This document shows, in pieces, positions 62,124 to 64,000 of a DNA stretch of 64,000 bases. Under the pieces are notes generated by a model. It saw only the letters and a program-made list of their open reading frames with translations, searched no databases and was not told the DNA's origin. The position numbers and the translations under genes are program-made. The stretch comes from Opitutaceae bacterium. Its GTDB lineage: Bacteria; Verrucomicrobiota; Verrucomicrobiia; Opitutales; Opitutaceae. Each line of letters begins with the position of its first letter. Within the stretch, counting starts at the first letter, position 1. The DNA lies in assembly GCA_003151495.1 (NCBI GenBank), contig PLXR01000114.1, positions 49,121 to 113,120 of the forward strand. The letters run 5' to 3'.

Positions 62124-63287
62124 ATGGAAAGCGAAAGGCCCGCAGCCCCGGTGCACACGTGGTCAATGGCGAACCCCGTGGCCGTCATCGTCGTCTGCGC
62201 GGTCGGGCTCACCTTCCTCGGGCTGACGATCCTCTTCAGCGCAAGCGTGTCGCTCAAGCAGGACCCGTATTTCTACCTGGACAAGCAGGTCGTTGGCGTA
62301 GTTGCAGCGGGGATACTCTGCTTCCTCGCGAGCCGGATCAACCTGGACTACGCCCGGAGGGCGTGCGTCTGGATCGCCGCCCTGGCGCTCGTCCTCCTGG
62401 CGCTCGTCCTGGTTCCGCACCTCGGGGTCGCGGTGAAGGGCAGCCGGCGGTGGCTCGGCTACGGGGCGGCCCGCCTGCAGGTCTCGGAGTTTGCGAAGCT
62501 GGCGATGGTGTTCTGCCTCGCGCACTATCTCGCGCTCAACCAGACCCGGATCGGGGACCTGAAGCGCGGCTACCTCTATCCGCTCGGCATCATAGGGGCG
62601 TTCAGCGGCCTCATCCTCCTCGAGCCCGACTTTGGGACCGCGGCGCTTGCCCTGTCGGTGGGGCTCATCCTGCTGTTCCTTTCGGGTGCGAAATGGCGCT
62701 ACATCCTGCCGACGATCGCCCTCTCGGCGGCTGCGTTTGCCACGCTTGTCGCCCACAATGCGAACCGCCTGAGGCGTTTCACGGCGTTCATGGACGTAGA
62801 GGGCAACAAGCAGGGGGGAACCTACCAGCTCTACCAGTCGCTTGAGGCGTTTGCCGCGGGGGGGACCTCGGGGGCGGGGCTCGGACAGGGGCGCCAGCAG
62901 ATCAATTTTCTGCCCGAGGCCCACACGGACTTCATCTTCGCGGTCGTGGGCGAGGAGCTCGGGCTCTGGTTCACCCTGGGGGTCGTCGGGGTGTTCGCGG
63001 TCATGTTCGTCGCGGGCCTCGCGCACCTGAGGCGTGCCCCGAACCTCTTCCATTTCCTGCTCGCGGCGGGATGCCTGCTGCTGATGTGCCTGCAGTCGAT
63101 CATCAACCTGGGTGTCGTCACGGGTGTCCTTCCGACAAAGGGGATGTCGCTGCCGTTCATAAGCGCGGGCCTCTCCAACCTCCTCCTGATGGGGCTTCTC
63201 GTGGGAATACTCGTGAACACCCAGCGCACCTGGGGCAGGGCGGCGCTGCCTGCGGGGGCGGGCTCGATGCGCGAGGTCCTGGCATGA
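62124..63287 (+). CDS. ftsW: Septal peptidoglycan glycosyltransferase FtsW
   Basis: The 387-residue SEDS protein has about ten membrane helices and the FtsW/RodA blocks VKGSRRWLGYGAARLQVSEF, LEPDFGTAAL, GLGQGRQQINFLPEAHTDFIFAVVGEE (seen as INFLPEAHTDFIFAVVGEE) and GMSLPFISAGLSNLL. It polymerises lipid II with FtsI at the septum. The ATG at 62124 leaves 11 bases after the LysM gene; another ATG 14 codons later is possible. Its stop overlaps murG (ATGA). Confidence 0.95.
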   Translation: MESERPAAPVHTWSMANPVAVIVVCAVGLTFLGLTILFSASVSLKQDPYFYLDKQVVGVVAAGILCFLASRINLDYARRACVWIAALALVLLALVLVPHLGVAVKGSRRWLGYGAARLQVSEFAKLAMVFCLAHYLALNQTRIGDLKRGYLYPLGIIGAFSGLILLEPDFGTAALALSVGLILLFLSGAKWRYILPTIALSAAAFATLVAHNANRLRRFTAFMDVEGNKQGGTYQLYQSLEAFAAGGTSGAGLGQGRQQINFLPEAHTDFIFAVVGEELGLWFTLGVVGVFAVMFVAGLAHLRRAPNLFHFLLAAGCLLLMCLQSIINLGVVTGVLPTKGMSLPFISAGLSNLLLMGLLVGILVNTQRTWGRAALPAGAGSMREVLA

Positions 63288-64000
63288 GCCGGTTTCTCAT
63301 CTCGTGCGGGGGCACCGGCGGGCACCTCTCGCCCGGGATATCCCTGGCGGAGGGGCTGGTCGCGAGGGGCCATTCCGTCACGCTCCTCATCAGCATGAAG
63401 AAGGTGGACGCCCGGCTCATCGAGAAGTACCCGAAACTCAGCTTCGAGAGGATGCCGGGCACCGGATTCTCGTGGCATCCCGTCGGGATGGCCCGCTTCG
63501 TGTTCTCCCAGGCCGCGGCGCTCAGGTTCTGCATGGGGATCATCCGCTCGGCCCCGCCGGACGTCGTCGTCGGATTCGGCGGATTCACCTCGGCGCCCGC
63601 CGTCCTTGCGGGGCGCATGCGCAGGATACCGGTGGCGCTCCACGAGGCCAACCGGGTCCCCGGGCTGGCGATCCGCGCCCTTGGGCGCCTTGCGGAGAGG
63701 GTGTACGCGCCGCTCGGTATACGCGTCCCCGGGGTGCGGGCCTCGGTCACCCGCCACGCAGGGCTGCCCGTCAGGGGGGAGTTCGTCCGGACCCAGGCGG
63801 CCGCAGCGAGGCAGTCGCTAGGCCTCGACCCCAAGCAGAAGGTGGTCGTGATCCTCGGGGGCAGCCAGGGCGCCTCCTCCCTCAATTCCTGGGCCCGGGC
63901 GAAGCTGGAGGCCCTGGCGCTCGAGGGCATCCAGGTCTACTGCGTCACGGGCCTTGGGAAGGGGGAGGCCGAGTCGATCGCGCTCCGCTCAAGGACCGGC
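63284..64000 (+). CDS. murG: UDP-GlcNAc:lipid I GlcNAc transferase (3' end outside window)
   Basis: The frame is open from the ATG at 63284 to the window edge, giving 239 residues of about 360. It shows the MurG start FLISCGGTGGHLSPGISLAEGL, GFGGFTSAPAVLAG, ALHEANRVPGLA and the second-domain opening VVVILGGSQGASSLN. MurG adds GlcNAc to lipid I to form lipid II. The start overlaps the ftsW stop (ATGA). Confidence 0.95.
   Translation, partial: MSRFLISCGGTGGHLSPGISLAEGLVARGHSVTLLISMKKVDARLIEKYPKLSFERMPGTGFSWHPVGMARFVFSQAAALRFCMGIIRSAPPDVVVGFGGFTSAPAVLAGRMRRIPVALHEANRVPGLAIRALGRLAERVYAPLGIRVPGVRASVTRHAGLPVRGEFVRTQAAAARQSLGLDPKQKVVVILGGSQGASSLNSWARAKLEALALEGIQVYCVTGLGKGEAESIALRSRTG

Overview
The window is G+C-rich bacterial chromosome. 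It most likely comes from the Verrucomicrobiota, Opitutaceae-like. The evidence is a fused lpxC-fabZ gene, a complete division and cell-wall (dcw) cluster headed by mraZ with its operator, a hybrid sensor kinase with a periplasmic beta-propeller and Y_Y_Y domain, several secreted glycoside hydrolases, a PQQ dehydrogenase with an internal c-type haem segment, and frequent GTG/TTG starts with weak Shine-Dalgarno sequences. The placement rests on gene content, not on a phylogeny.

Layout. 0-16 kb is mostly housekeeping: an RlmI-type rRNA methyltransferase, EF-P, LpxC-FabZ, HisI with a DUF971 protein, a secreted GH5 enzyme, a YebC/YeeN protein, a response regulator, a DUF2298 membrane protein, a ROK sugar kinase, a transglutaminase, an MJ1255-type glycosyltransferase, and the nadA-nadC-nadB operon for NAD synthesis from aspartate. 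16-20 kb holds a possible sugar module: a Tat-exported GH116 glucosidase, a D-lyxose (mannose) isomerase and a PfkB kinase. 20-26 kb carries signalling genes: a soluble hybrid kinase, a NarL-type regulator and a 1283-residue hybrid kinase. Divergent from the large kinase are a 61-codon exported peptide and a stand-alone YcaO-family enzyme, coupled by a GTGA overlap. This pair is the most interesting part of the window. 27-40 kb has a TPR membrane protein, an OmpR-type two-component pair, a DegP-like protease with a strong downstream hairpin, a lone receiver, the PQQ dehydrogenase, a Cys-rich exported protein, a GH43-like enzyme and an SGNH hydrolase.

40.3-51.8 kb is an accessory region, visibly richer in A+T. 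Its left edge carries a broken IS3-type transposase fragment and an element with 13-bp terminal inverted repeats. Related repeat copies lie at 49.7 and 51.7 kb. Its cargo is an ECF sigma factor fused to a membrane domain, several unknown membrane proteins, a BcrA/lantibiotic-type ABC exporter, a GNAT acetyltransferase, an SDR oxidoreductase and a VIT1/CCC1-like transporter. It also has decayed gene remnants.

51.8-64 kb is the dcw cluster in one direction with overlapping or tightly spaced genes: mraZ, a small unknown ORF, rsmH, ftsL-like, ftsI, murE, murF, mraY, murD, a two-LysM protein, ftsW and murG, which is cut by the window edge. Four TGGG repeats at exact 10-bp spacing upstream of mraZ form a textbook MraZ operator and settle the mraZ start.
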